Origin: Bordetella parapertussis
GTDB taxonomy: Bacteria > Pseudomonadota > Gammaproteobacteria > Burkholderiales > Burkholderiaceae_D
Assembly: GCA_945883145.1 (NCBI GenBank)
Contig: CAMCXB010000014.1
Location: forward strand, 1 to 42,293
Reading direction: 5' to 3'
Length of the DNA stretch: 42,293 nt
Shown here piece after piece: positions 34,957-42,293 of this stretch. The position numbers and the translations under genes are program-made. The stretch's first letter is position 1; every line of letters begins with the position of its first letter. A model generated the notes under the pieces. It ran no database searches and was not told the DNA's origin. It saw nothing but the letters and a program-made list of their open reading frames with translations.

Positions 34957-35891
34957 CAGAAATAGCCTTCTTTCTTACGTTTTTCCATCGAGGCTTCTGA
35001 AGTTTGATCATCCATGCGGGTCGCGCCGCGTTCGGTAATTTGTGTCACTGCTGTCTCAGCAATAATGGCACTAACATCCGCTGCATCTGAAGCTACAGGG
35101 CAGGTGCAAGAAATATCACCTACAGTACGAAAACGTACGGTACGTGTCTCAACAGTTTCACCATCTTTTGCTGGAGTAAGTGGTGTGAGTGGTACTAACA
35201 AACCATTGCGTGGAATGACTTGACGTTGATGCGCGAAATAAATCGGAGGTAGTGCCAGTTTTTCACGTGCGATGTATTGCCACACATCGAGTTCAGTCCA
35301 ATTTGAAATAGGGAACACGCGCATGTTTTCACCCTTGTGTACACGTGTGTTGTAGAGATCCCAGAGTTCAGGACGTTGTGCTTTAGGATTCCACTGACCA
35401 AATTCGTCACGAAAGGAAAAAATACGTTCTTTCGCACGTGCTTTTTCTTCATCTCTACGTGCACCACCTATACAAGCATCAAACTGATGTTCAGCGATGG
35501 TTTCAAGTAGGGTGACTGCTTGTGCAGCATTACGTGAATCGGTTTGTGGATTGCGTAAACGTACAGTGCCACGCTGTATAGAATCTTCTACTGAACCTAC
35601 GATAAGTCGTTCACCTAATTCAGCTACGCGCTGATCACGGAAAGTGATGACTTCTTCAAAGTTATGACCAGTATCGATATGCACTAAAGGAAAAGGAAAT
35701 TTGCCTGGTCTGAATGCTTTCTCTGCGATTCTTAATAAGACCACAGAATCTTTACCGCCTGAGAACAGTAAAGCAGGATTATTACATTCAGCAGCAACCT
35801 CACGCATGATGTGTATGGACTCAGACTCTAACCAATCTAAATGACGGTTACTCGCTGCTTCAGCAAAGTGTTTTTCTACGGCTTTATTCAT
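34956..35891 (-). CDS. cysD: Sulfate adenylyltransferase subunit 2
   Basis: 311 residues from ATG 35891 (MNKAVEKHFAEAASNRHLDWLESESIHIMREVAAE). The frame is open upstream, but this start gives the normal CysD length. The PP-loop is LLFSGGKDSVVLLR. PFPLVHIDTGHNFEEVI, GGARRDEEKARAKERIFSFRDEFGQWNPKAQRPELW and FPISNWTELDVWQYI are standard. With CysN it forms ATP sulfurylase (sulfate to APS). It follows cysH by 47 bases. Confidence 0.96.
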   Translation of the reverse strand: MNKAVEKHFAEAASNRHLDWLESESIHIMREVAAECNNPALLFSGGKDSVVLLRIAEKAFRPGKFPFPLVHIDTGHNFEEVITFRDQRVAELGERLIVGSVEDSIQRGTVRLRNPQTDSRNAAQAVTLLETIAEHQFDACIGGARRDEEKARAKERIFSFRDEFGQWNPKAQRPELWDLYNTRVHKGENMRVFPISNWTELDVWQYIAREKLALPPIYFAHQRQVIPRNGLLVPLTPLTPAKDGETVETRTVRFRTVGDISCTCPVASDAADVSAIIAETAVTQITERGATRMDDQTSEASMEKRKKEGYF

Positions 35892-35938
35892 AATAATTTT
35901 TACTTTAAAAATCTTAAAGGTGAAGTGCCTTATAAATT

Positions 35939-36676
35939 TCAGGCAGATTTGACACGCACTAGTTTGCCATCGACCACATGCAGTCCGCATTCTTTTGATT
36001 CGAGGTTTTCCCACCACCATCTGCCAGCACGAATATCTTCACCAGGCTCGATGGCGCGGGTACAAGGCTGACAACCTATAGAGGGATAACCATGATCATG
36101 CAGAGGATTATAGGGTACGTCATTCTGGCGTATGTAATGCCAGATATCATCTTCAGACCAATCAGCCAGCGGGTTGAATTTCGTCATGCTGTGCGCTGCA
36201 TCATCTTCTTGAATTTCCAGTGCAGTACGCGTAGTGGATTGTGCTTTGCGCTGACCTGTAATCCAAGCCTTGTTGCCAGCTAATGCACGATTCAATGGCT
36301 CCACTTTACGAATGCGGCAGCATTCCTTGCGCATTTCTACACTGTTATAAAACGCATCAAGTCCGTTTTCTTTTACATATTCATCAACTGCACTTTGCTC
36401 TGGTTTAAACAGAGTCACGGTGTAATCATAGCGCTGTTGAATTTTATCCAACACACCTAAAGTCTCATCATACAGACGACCTGTCTCTAAGGAAAAGATT
36501 TTGATATTCAGTTTGTCACGCAAAATCAAATCAGTCAGCACCATATCTTCAGCTGCCAGACTAGATGCAAAAACAGCAGGCGTGAAGTCCTGTGCAATGC
36601 GATGTAGAGTTGCTTTGGTCGAAGACAGCAATTGTTCAAATGCTGCGCTAGTACTATTACTATTTATATTACTCAT
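35939..36676 (-). CDS. cysH: Adenylyl-sulfate (APS) reductase, iron-sulfur type
   Basis: 245 residues from ATG 36676, which overlaps the DUF934 stop (ATGA). Catalytic tail KECGLH with Cys230. Cys119-Cys120 (KECCRIRKVEPL) and Cys202/Cys205 (IGCQPCTR) are the four ligands that mark [4Fe-4S] APS reductases; they are absent from E. coli-type PAPS reductases. SSLAAEDMVLTD and SLETGRLYDET bind the nucleotide. It reduces APS to sulfite with thioredoxin. The lack of cysC in this operon agrees with direct APS use. It would often be labelled PAPS reductase by homology. Confidence 0.93.
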   Translation of the reverse strand: MSNINSNSTSAAFEQLLSSTKATLHRIAQDFTPAVFASSLAAEDMVLTDLILRDKLNIKIFSLETGRLYDETLGVLDKIQQRYDYTVTLFKPEQSAVDEYVKENGLDAFYNSVEMRKECCRIRKVEPLNRALAGNKAWITGQRKAQSTTRTALEIQEDDAAHSMTKFNPLADWSEDDIWHYIRQNDVPYNPLHDHGYPSIGCQPCTRAIEPGEDIRAGRWWWENLESKECGLHVVDGKLVRVKSA

Positions 36677-37200
36677 CGTGGTTCCTGTGCAGTAGGGCGA
36701 GTAACACGACGGAATAGCGGAGTTTTTTGATCCCACGATGTTTGATAGACATCGGAAAAATCAGTCAAACCTTTCAATGCATCTTGTATGCTGCGATCTT
36801 CACGGGTAGCAAAGGCATTAAAGCCCACACGCTGTAAATAAAATAATTGATCACGCAGCACATCACCAATAGCACGTAATTCACCTGTGTAATGCAAGCG
36901 TGTGCGTAATTGCATAGCGATAGAATAACCACGACCATCAGAAAAAACAGGAAAGTCGATCGCAATAAGAGGTAAGTGAGCAATGTCTTCTTTCAGTTGT
37001 TCAGCACGTTCATCACTAGCTAACCACACACCAATATCGGTGCGTGATTTCAGCTGTGTTTTTTGTGCGATCCATACTTGTAAAGGCACGATGTGTTTAC
37101 CTGCACCGACCTTAACGGAATTAGGCGTTTCACCTTCTGCTAACTTAAGCAGGTTCCAATCGTCTTTAACGATGGCTTTATCTTTGATGATCTCACGCAT
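36673..37200 (-). CDS. DUF934 protein of the sulfite reductase operon
   Basis: 175 residues from ATG 37200, chosen because AGGAG lies 9 bases upstream and the start overlaps the cysI stop by 8 bases; longer versions would run into cysI. Family blocks: VWLASDERAEQL, LPLIAIDFPVFSDGRGYSIAMQLRTRLHYTGELRAIGDVLRDQLFYLQRVGFNAFATRED. DUF934 is almost always encoded between cysI and cysH in betaproteobacteria and their relatives. No reaction has been assigned that I know of; a role in electron supply to, or assembly of, CysI is a reasonable guess. Confidence 0.9.
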   Translation of the reverse strand: MREIIKDKAIVKDDWNLLKLAEGETPNSVKVGAGKHIVPLQVWIAQKTQLKSRTDIGVWLASDERAEQLKEDIAHLPLIAIDFPVFSDGRGYSIAMQLRTRLHYTGELRAIGDVLRDQLFYLQRVGFNAFATREDRSIQDALKGLTDFSDVYQTSWDQKTPLFRRVTRPTAQEPR

Positions 37201-38890
37201 ATGCATCTTCTCCTGCTTGATAATGAGCGCCTTCAATTGGGGTCGCATAAACATATGCCTTGAATGGATCAATGCCTAAGCGACGCACTGTATCAATGAA
37301 GCGTTCATCTTCAAAACGATCACGCACATAGACTTCAAGAATTCTGCCTATCACTTCAGGCATTTGTTTAGCAGAGAAAGAAGGGCCTATGATTTTACCA
37401 ATTGAGCTTTGATTGCCTTGTGCGCCACCAATCGAAACTTGATACCACTCAGAGCCATCTTTATCCACGCCGAGAATACCAATGCTGCCGACATGATGAT
37501 GACCACAAGCGTTAATACAGCCCGAGATGTTGAGTTCTATATCACCAATGTCGTGTTGGAAATCGAGATTATCAAAACGCTCTGCAATCGCTTCAGCTAT
37601 GGGAATAGATTTCGCATTGGCGAGAGAACAGAAATCACCACCAGGGCAACAAATAATATCGGTCAGCAAACCAATATTTGGTGTGGCTAATCCATGTTCT
37701 TTTGCTTCTTGCCACAGAGCGAATAAATCAGCTTGCTTAACATCGGCTAAGACTAGATTTTGTTCATGCGTGACACGCAGTTCACCAAAGCTATAACGAT
37801 CTGATAAATTAGCAATGAAATCAATTTGCTCTGCTGTTGCATCACCCGGAGGTGTGCCGGTTTTTTTCAGTGAAAGCGTGACGATAGCGTAACCCGCAAC
37901 CTTATGCGGTTTAACATTGCGCTGTACCCAATTTGAAAAAGCTTTATGCTCAGTGCGCAAAGTGAGTAAAGCCGATTCATCATTGCTGAGTTTTTCATAA
38001 GCAGGTGGTGCGAAATAACTCGTGACACGATCGAGTTCTTCTTGTGTGATCGTACTAGGTGCATCTTGTAAATCCAGCCACTCTTGTTCAACCTGACGTG
38101 TGAATTCTTCTATGCCTAAGGCTTTTACTAAAATTTTGATACGTGCTTTGTATTTATTATCGCGACGACCATATTCGTTATACACACGCATAATCGCTTC
38201 TACATAAGTAAGCAAATGCTGCCAAGGTAAGAATTGACGCACTACGCTACCCAGTATGGGTGTTCTTCCCATGCCACCACCAGCGAGAATCTGAAAACCT
38301 AACTCGCCTGCTTCATTGCGAATCACATTCAAACCAATGTCATGGATCTGTACAGCAGCACGATCATGTGTTGCTGCGTTAATTGCAATTTTAAATTTAC
38401 GTGGCAACCAAGCAAACTCAGGATGGAAAGTGCTCCATTGACGCAGGATTTCTGCAAATGGACGTGGGTCGATTAATTCATCCGCAGCCACTCCGCAGAA
38501 TTCATCAGAAGTGATGTTACGTATGCAATTGCCAGAAGTTTGAATCGCATGCATTTCCACAGTCGCTAAATCAGCGAGTATGTCAGGACATTTTTCTAAC
38601 TCTATCCAGTTGTATTGAATATTTTGACGGGTAGTGAAATGACCATAGCCACGATCATATTTGCGTGCGATATGACCGAGCATACGCATCTGTGTCGATG
38701 ACAACAAACCATAAGGAATAGCAACGCGTAACATGTAAGCATGACGTTGCATATATAAACCATTTTGCAAACGCAGCGGACGGAATTCATCTTCCGTCAG
38801 TTCATCTGCAATGCGACGCTTTACCTGATCGCGAAATTGCGCAACGCGCTCTTTAACAATCTGATGATCATATAGGTCGTAACGATACAT
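37193..38890 (-). CDS. cysI: Nitrite/sulfite reductase hemoprotein
   Basis: 565 residues. Siroheme/[4Fe-4S] ligands lie in ICCPGGDFCSLANAKS (about 412-420) and NISGCINACGHHHVG (about 453-460). Two ferredoxin-like half-domains are visible (HFTTRQNIQYNWIELE near 80, and ELRVTHEQNLVLADV). It performs the six-electron reduction of sulfite to sulfide. The surrounding cysHDN and cobA genes argue for sulfite over nitrite. There is no flavoprotein cysJ in the window, so the electron donor is unclear. It lies 23 bases after the TauE-family gene. Confidence 0.93.
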   Translation of the reverse strand: MYRYDLYDHQIVKERVAQFRDQVKRRIADELTEDEFRPLRLQNGLYMQRHAYMLRVAIPYGLLSSTQMRMLGHIARKYDRGYGHFTTRQNIQYNWIELEKCPDILADLATVEMHAIQTSGNCIRNITSDEFCGVAADELIDPRPFAEILRQWSTFHPEFAWLPRKFKIAINAATHDRAAVQIHDIGLNVIRNEAGELGFQILAGGGMGRTPILGSVVRQFLPWQHLLTYVEAIMRVYNEYGRRDNKYKARIKILVKALGIEEFTRQVEQEWLDLQDAPSTITQEELDRVTSYFAPPAYEKLSNDESALLTLRTEHKAFSNWVQRNVKPHKVAGYAIVTLSLKKTGTPPGDATAEQIDFIANLSDRYSFGELRVTHEQNLVLADVKQADLFALWQEAKEHGLATPNIGLLTDIICCPGGDFCSLANAKSIPIAEAIAERFDNLDFQHDIGDIELNISGCINACGHHHVGSIGILGVDKDGSEWYQVSIGGAQGNQSSIGKIIGPSFSAKQMPEVIGRILEVYVRDRFEDERFIDTVRRLGIDPFKAYVYATPIEGAHYQAGEDAYA

Positions 38891-38913
38891 AGTAGGTCCT
38901 TATCCTATCGTGA

Positions 38914-39687
38914 TCACAACACCAGCTTGACTGCTACGCCTGTCAGCGTCGTAGCGAGTAAGCCGCGTAAAAATTTTTCAGGTACTGAACGTGCTGCTAG
39001 TGAACCTATGGTGATGCCTGGTATGGAACCCACCAACAGCATGAACAACAATTCCCAGTTAATCGAACCCAACCACCAGTGACCAAACGCGGCTAAAGCA
39101 GTGAGTGGCACGGCATAAGCGATATCAGTGCCTGCGATTTCAGCGGGTGAGAGACGTGGGTAGAGCAATACTAAAATAGTTGCGCCGACTGCACCTGCTC
39201 CAATCGAAGAGATAGTGACTAAGGTGCCAATCACAGCGCCGGCAATAATTGTGGCGGCAATCTGCTTTTGACCATGCAATTGTTTTTCAGGATGGGCATT
39301 CATCCAGTTCTGCATACGACCACGAAACACAATCGCAATCACAGTTAGAATGACTGAGAAAGCGATGGAATAGCGAATAATTTGGCCGATGCTCTTATCT
39401 AGTGTGCCGAAATACTTTAATGCCAATGTGGCAAGTACTGCAGCTGGTAAAGCACCGATACATAAGTGTTTGACTATCTTCCAGTGCACATTATTTTTTA
39501 CTCTGTGGGCGACGGTTCCGGCTGATTTTGTGATGGAAGCGAAGGCTAGATCAGTGCCCACCGCAACGGCTGGGTTGACCCCAAATAGCAGAGTTAATAA
39601 AGGCGTCATCAATGATCCACCGCCTACACCGGTCAGACCGACCAGTAATCCGACCGCAAATCCGGACGCTACATAAGTTAAAGTCAT
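38914..39687 (-). CDS. TauE/SafE-family sulfur-compound/anion transporter
   Basis: 257 residues with about eight membrane helices. The family start is GFAVGLLVGLTGVGGGSLMTPLLTLLFGVNPAVAVGTDLAFASITKSAGTVAH, repeated in the second half as ISSIGAGAVGATILVLLYPRLSPAEIAGTDIAYAVPLTALAAFGHW. TauE/SafE proteins move sulfite, sulfoacetate or related anions. As first gene of the cys operon it could import sulfate/thiosulfate or export excess sulfite. Divergent from cysB. Confidence 0.88.
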   Translation of the reverse strand: MTLTYVASGFAVGLLVGLTGVGGGSLMTPLLTLLFGVNPAVAVGTDLAFASITKSAGTVAHRVKNNVHWKIVKHLCIGALPAAVLATLALKYFGTLDKSIGQIIRYSIAFSVILTVIAIVFRGRMQNWMNAHPEKQLHGQKQIAATIIAGAVIGTLVTISSIGAGAVGATILVLLYPRLSPAEIAGTDIAYAVPLTALAAFGHWWLGSINWELLFMLLVGSIPGITIGSLAARSVPEKFLRGLLATTLTGVAVKLVL

Positions 39688-39755
39688 AAAGCCTCGCGCG
39701 AAGAATCCGGAATGGTAATAAACTAATCCTTTATTCCAAACAACATAGAATTTAT

Positions 39756-39792
39756 TTGCTTATATGCTTATCAGATATAAGCAACAGCTTAT
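39756..39792. promoter_or_regulatory. Operator-like cluster between tauE/cys operon and cysB
   Basis: TTGCTTATA (39756-39764) and TATAAGCAA (39776-39784) are exact inverted repeats. Inside is CTTAT-N5-ATAAG (39767-39781), and a further GCTTAT follows at 39787-39792, giving three direct and one inverted GCTTAT half sites. The location in the 171-base divergent region fits binding by the LysR-type regulator encoded next door, controlling both directions. Confidence 0.55.
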
Positions 39793-39858
39793 GAGTAAAA
39801 GGTCGCAATAGATAGCAAAAAGAAAACGATTTGCTCTATTTAGCCTAAAAGGGAAGCC

Positions 39859-40800
39859 ATGAACCTGCATCAATTCCGATTTGTGCGCGAGGCAGTGCGC
39901 CAGAATTTCAATTTAACCGAAGCCGCCAAAGCACTGTATACCTCGCAACCTGGAGTATCGAAAGCCATTATTGAGCTTGAAGAAGAGCTGGGGATTGATA
40001 TCTTTAGCCGTCACGGCAAGCGGATTCGGGGCTTAACCGAGCCCGGTAAGCAAGTCTTGAAATCCGTAGAAACCATATTGCAAGAACTCGAAGGGCTAAA
40101 ACGCATAGGCAAAGAATTTGCTGCGCAAGATGCTGGCAGCTTCACTATTGCCACCACCCATACCCAAGCGCGTTACTCCTTACCTACGGTCATACAAGCA
40201 TTCGCACAAAAATTTCCTAAAGTTCGACTCTCACTCTTACAAGGCAATCCCAAACAAGTCGCGGAAATGGTTTTAAATGGACAGGCAGATTTAGCGATAG
40301 CGACAGAATCTATCGCAGAAATTGATGGACTCATCACCTTGCCTTGCTTTCAGTGGGAGCACATGGTGGTGGTGCCAGCTGAACATCCGCTATTGAAATC
40401 TAAGTCCATCACGCTAGAAGAAATCGCTCAATATCCACTCATTACCTATGACGCTGCCTTTGCAGGTCGAAACAGAATCGATCAAGCATTTACACGACGT
40501 GCCTTAAAACCGGATGTGTTACTGGAAGCGATAGATGCCGATGTAATTAAAACTTATGTAGAGCTCGGCATGGGTGTGGGCATTATTGCAGGTTTAGCAT
40601 TTGATCCGGTACGTGATGTGAACCTGCGCGCCATACCAGTAGGACATTTATTTGGTACCAACATATCGCGCATCGCCTTAAAACAGGGAGCGTATCTGCG
40701 TAGTTATGTATTTACGTTTATAGAAATTATGGCACCTAGCTTGGTTCGTAAAATGGTAGAACAAGCATTAGCAGGTGAAAAAGAGAATTATGAATTGTGA
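39859..40800 (+). CDS. cysB: CysB-like LysR transcriptional regulator of sulfur metabolism
   Basis: 313 residues. MNLHQFRFVREAVRQNFNLTEAAKALYTSQPGVSKAIIELEEELGIDIFSRHGKRIRGLTEPGK is the CysB/Cbl-type HTH, and the effector domain has TTHTQARYSLP (ligand-binding Thr and Gln), GMGVGIIAGLAFD and HLFGTN. CysB activates sulfate assimilation genes when N-acetylserine is present, and sulfide or thiosulfate counteracts it. Divergent from the cys operon with a shared operator region. GGGAAGCC lies just before the ATG. Confidence 0.95.
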   Translation: MNLHQFRFVREAVRQNFNLTEAAKALYTSQPGVSKAIIELEEELGIDIFSRHGKRIRGLTEPGKQVLKSVETILQELEGLKRIGKEFAAQDAGSFTIATTHTQARYSLPTVIQAFAQKFPKVRLSLLQGNPKQVAEMVLNGQADLAIATESIAEIDGLITLPCFQWEHMVVVPAEHPLLKSKSITLEEIAQYPLITYDAAFAGRNRIDQAFTRRALKPDVLLEAIDADVIKTYVELGMGVGIIAGLAFDPVRDVNLRAIPVGHLFGTNISRIALKQGAYLRSYVFTFIEIMAPSLVRKMVEQALAGEKENYEL

Positions 40801-40846
40801 TCGTTCGATCGCAGTAGGATTTTAATTGCATCGAATAATTTTTAAC

Positions 40847-40879
40847 GCGGACGATTACGCTACGCAAATCGCCCCTACG
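40847..40879. repeat. REP-like palindromic element, copy 4
   Basis: GCGGACGATTACGCTACGCA then AATCGCCCCTACG. Same family as copies 1-3, with the loop changed from TTC to TAC, and paired with the inverted copy at 40905. Confidence 0.6.
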
Positions 40880-40904
40880 AAACGATCAAAAAATTTGGGA
40901 ATTT

Positions 40905-40936
40905 GTAGGAACGATTAGCGCAGCGTAATCGTTCGC
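40905..40936. repeat. REP-like palindromic element, copy 5 (inverted)
   Basis: GTAGGAACGATTAGCGCAGC then GTAATCGTTCGC. Inverted relative to copy 4, 25 bases away, so the two together form a pair between convergent cysB and the HATPase gene. Confidence 0.65.
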
Positions 40937-40984
40937 AATTAACAGAAAATATCAAAAATATCTAGCGCATCGTTCGTTTAATTT

Positions 40985-41515
40985 TTATTTTTCTACAACG
41001 GTACTTAATGAAAGCATCGTACCCTTACCTAAACTAGAAGCAATCAATAATTCGCCTCCTAGTTGACGTGCTGCTTCATGCATACCAGATATGCCATGTG
41101 AGCTAAGCTGATGGATTTTGCTTTGTTTCATGCCTATACCGTTGTCAATAATTTCTAAACGTAAGGTATGGTCTCGCAAATATACAACCATTAAAACACT
41201 ACTTGCATGAGCATGCTGACGGATATTATTTAAGGCTTCGCTAGTGATTGCACATAATGCAGTCAGATAGCTTGCTGACAGCGTGCAATGGGTAATATTG
41301 CTAACTAACTCAGTGCTTAAGCCGAGTTCAGTTTCAAAATTAACTAGTTGCGATTGCAAAGCAGCGATGAGTTCGGTGGGCGGGGTAGATCTCTTTTTCA
41401 CCTTGTAGTGTGTTAAAGCTGAGCTGACGCTTTTTTCCATCGCTTCTCTATCGCTAGCTACGAAAGGTGGCGATGCAGTTAATTTCGGTTTGTCTATGAA
41501 TAATGATTTAGGCAT
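40985..41515 (-). CDS. Orphan histidine-kinase-type ATPase domain protein
   Basis: 176 residues. The C-terminal half is a NarX/DegS-type HATPase_c domain: N-box SEALNNIRQHAHAS (92-105), G1 box IDNGIGM (123-129), and G2 box SHGISGMHEAARQLGGELLIAS followed by GKGTMLSL. The first ~75 residues show no membrane helix, no sensor domain and no recognisable phospho-acceptor His motif of the HisKA_3 type. So this may be a split kinase ATPase, an anti-sigma-like regulator or a degenerate kinase. AGGA lies 8 bases before the ATG. No response regulator is adjacent. Confidence 0.8.
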   Translation of the reverse strand: MPKSLFIDKPKLTASPPFVASDREAMEKSVSSALTHYKVKKRSTPPTELIAALQSQLVNFETELGLSTELVSNITHCTLSASYLTALCAITSEALNNIRQHAHASSVLMVVYLRDHTLRLEIIDNGIGMKQSKIHQLSSHGISGMHEAARQLGGELLIASSLGKGTMLSLSTVVEK

Positions 41516-41727
41516 ACAAGTTCCTGATTAAAAAAGATTCAATCTTTCTTAGAACGATATTGCTATCTCAAATCTATGGTTCAAAGAGTAATCTGTTTAG
41601 ATAAGAAATAATACTTAGCACCAAGTTTCTTTTAATTATTAAATTGATTTACCGCAAGTTAGTGGTTTAAATTAGTTCTGTATGGAAATTTAAGCTGCGG
41701 TACACTACCTGCGAGTGAGGGAAACGC

Positions 41728-41790
41728 ATGAAAAATGTGCATACCTTAATGCAGACTCAGAGTCACATAGTTGGCAATAGTTCCTGTTAG
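41728..41790 (+). CDS. Possible 20-residue peptide
   Basis: ATG 41728 is preceded by GAGGGAAACGC, a good ribosome binding site with normal spacing, and opens a frame of 20 codons (MKNVHTLMQTQSHIVGNSSC) ending in TAG. The ribosome binding site is the only support. It could be a leader peptide or chance. Confidence 0.25.
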   Translation: MKNVHTLMQTQSHIVGNSSC

Positions 41791-41840
41791 ATATTGCTTA
41801 AATTTTTGGTGGTTCTTCTATTTGAAAAAAACAGGCTGCC

Positions 41841-41858
41841 TATTTGTTAGAACAAATA
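41841..41858. promoter_or_regulatory. Palindrome TATTTGTT-AG-AACAAATA
   Basis: Perfect 8-bp inverted repeats around AG, 38 bases before the start of the 26-residue protein: a good place for an operator. It does not match the CTGT-N8-ACAG LexA pattern. Confidence 0.45.
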
Positions 41859-41896
41859 AGTGAATTGAAGCAGAAAGAATTTTGCTGAGGGATGGG

Positions 41897-41977
41897 ATGG
41901 AGTATTGGATAGTGGGGCTGGAGTTAGGCGTTGCTCTAATCATAGGATTAGCAATTTATTTCACGCTGCGCAAATAA
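41897..41977 (+). CDS. 26-residue single-pass membrane protein
   Basis: ATG 41897 has GAGGGATGG just upstream and opens a frame coding MEYWIVGLELGVALIIGLAI and then YFTLRK before TAA. The profile (short aromatic/acidic N-terminus, ~18 hydrophobic residues, basic C-terminus) is that of a bitopic small membrane protein with its C-terminus in the cytoplasm. A strong hairpin terminator begins two bases after the stop, supporting a real transcription unit. No function can be assigned. Confidence 0.65.
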   Translation: MEYWIVGLELGVALIIGLAIYFTLRK

Positions 41978-41978
41978 A

Positions 41979-42002
41979 AACGCCGCCTTGAAAGGCGGCG
42001 TT
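41979..42002. terminator. Strong bidirectional rho-independent terminator
   Basis: AACGCCGCCTT pairs perfectly with AAGGCGGCGTT, with an A-run before and TTAAAT after. It lies between the small membrane protein gene (plus) and the winged-helix gene (minus, stop at 42024), so it can serve both. Confidence 0.88.
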
Positions 42003-42023
42003 AAATAAAGCGCTAGCTAAAAC

Positions 42024-42293
42024 TTATGCAGCTTGTTTAGCCGCTTTCAATAAACATTTGGACAGTTTATCGAAATGCGTTAAAGCAGCTTTAGATAATT
42101 CTAATTGTTTACGACGTGCATCTTCTGTTTCAGCCAATAAGATCCAACCTTTTTCGCGCATGGATTTTAAACGGCCATGCAACATAGCAGGTGATCCGAG
42201 TTCGCGTTTACCCATCAAATCTTTGACAGATAGACGTTCTTGCTTCAAGCGTGCATGCGCAATAATCTCTAAAATTCTTTCTTCAAGAGGTTC
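42024..42293 (-). CDS. Winged-helix DNA-binding protein (partial, 5' end off window)
   Basis: The frame is open to the right edge and reads EPLEERILEIIAHARLKQER, then LSVKDLMGKRELGSPAMLHGRLKSMREKGWILLAETEDARRKQLELSKAALTHFDKL. This is a winged helix of MarR type: a helix-turn-helix followed by a two-strand wing with a DARRK turn, then a C-terminal helix ending KAAKQAA. The missing N-terminus prevents choice of a start; a TTG at 42248 exists but would cut into the first helix. Confidence 0.75.
   Translation of the reverse strand, partial: EPLEERILEIIAHARLKQERLSVKDLMGKRELGSPAMLHGRLKSMREKGWILLAETEDARRKQLELSKAALTHFDKLSKCLLKAAKQAA

Larger units (their letters stand above)
41516..41896. other. Intergenic region upstream of the small membrane protein
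   Basis: 381 AT-rich bases. It holds the promoter side of the HATPase gene, a possible 20-codon reading frame at 41728-41790, and the palindrome TATTTGTT-AG-AACAAATA at 41841-41858. Nothing else is recognisable. Confidence 0.5.

Overview
This is an AT-rich chromosomal segment of a Gram-negative proteobacterium, most likely a betaproteobacterium. The assimilatory sulfate cluster order (cysI, DUF934, cysH, cysD, cysN, cobA next to a CysB-type regulator), the RfaH/MarR-EPS pair, a TonB receptor, an AsmA protein and an M48 protease all fit that group. The assignment rests on gene order and protein resemblance only; there is no rRNA or tRNA in the window.

Region 1 (1-15.2 kb, all on the minus strand, so read right to left) is a surface polysaccharide locus. 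It begins with an RfaH-type NusG paralogue. The leader that follows carries, on the transcribed strand, a 12-mer matching the enterobacterial ops element at 11 of 12 positions. Next come a MarR-type EPS regulator and nucleotide-sugar genes: ugd, galE, manC, fcl, gmd and a UDP-xylose synthase. They predict UDP-GlcA, UDP-Gal, GDP-Man, GDP-Fuc and UDP-Xyl. A broken flippase remnant (wzx-like) separates these from a legionaminic-acid block: legB, legI (neuB2), legG (neuC2) and a CBS-nucleotidyltransferase of the PtmE type. That block ends in an amidation cassette (WbpG-like amidotransferase, HisH-like, HisF-like) cut by the left edge. The predicted product is a nonulosonic acid with an acetamidino group. 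The aminotransferase, acetyltransferase and CMP-sugar synthetase are not in the window and would have to lie elsewhere, possibly beyond the left edge.

Region 2 (15.5-16.3 kb) holds a VapB-like RHH antitoxin with a VapC toxin gene broken by three in-frame stop codons. Region 3 (16.3-21.6 kb) is a minus-strand set DUF1800 - DUF1501 - LysR, facing a divergent MauG/cytochrome c peroxidase-like gene. Region 4 (21.8-29.7 kb) has a SulP anion permease, a TonB-dependent receptor and a large AsmA-family protein. Region 5 (29.8-31.7 kb) is an M48 peptidase whose 5' part has been lost at an IS3-family insertion (orfA/orfB with a GGGAAAC slippery site). It is followed by a spacer and an unknown secreted protein.

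Region 6 (32.8-40.8 kb) is the sulfate assimilation operon tauE-cysI-DUF934-cysH-cysD-cysN-cobA, divergent from cysB. CysH has the Cys pattern of an iron-sulfur APS reductase, and neither cysC nor cysJ is present in the window. The cysB/tauE intergenic region carries an operator-like cluster with a CTTAT-N5-ATAAG core that also occurs upstream of the MauG-like gene. The right end (41-42.3 kb) holds an orphan HATPase, a probable 26-residue membrane protein, a strong bidirectional terminator and a partial winged-helix gene. Several intergenic spaces carry a REP-like palindrome family.
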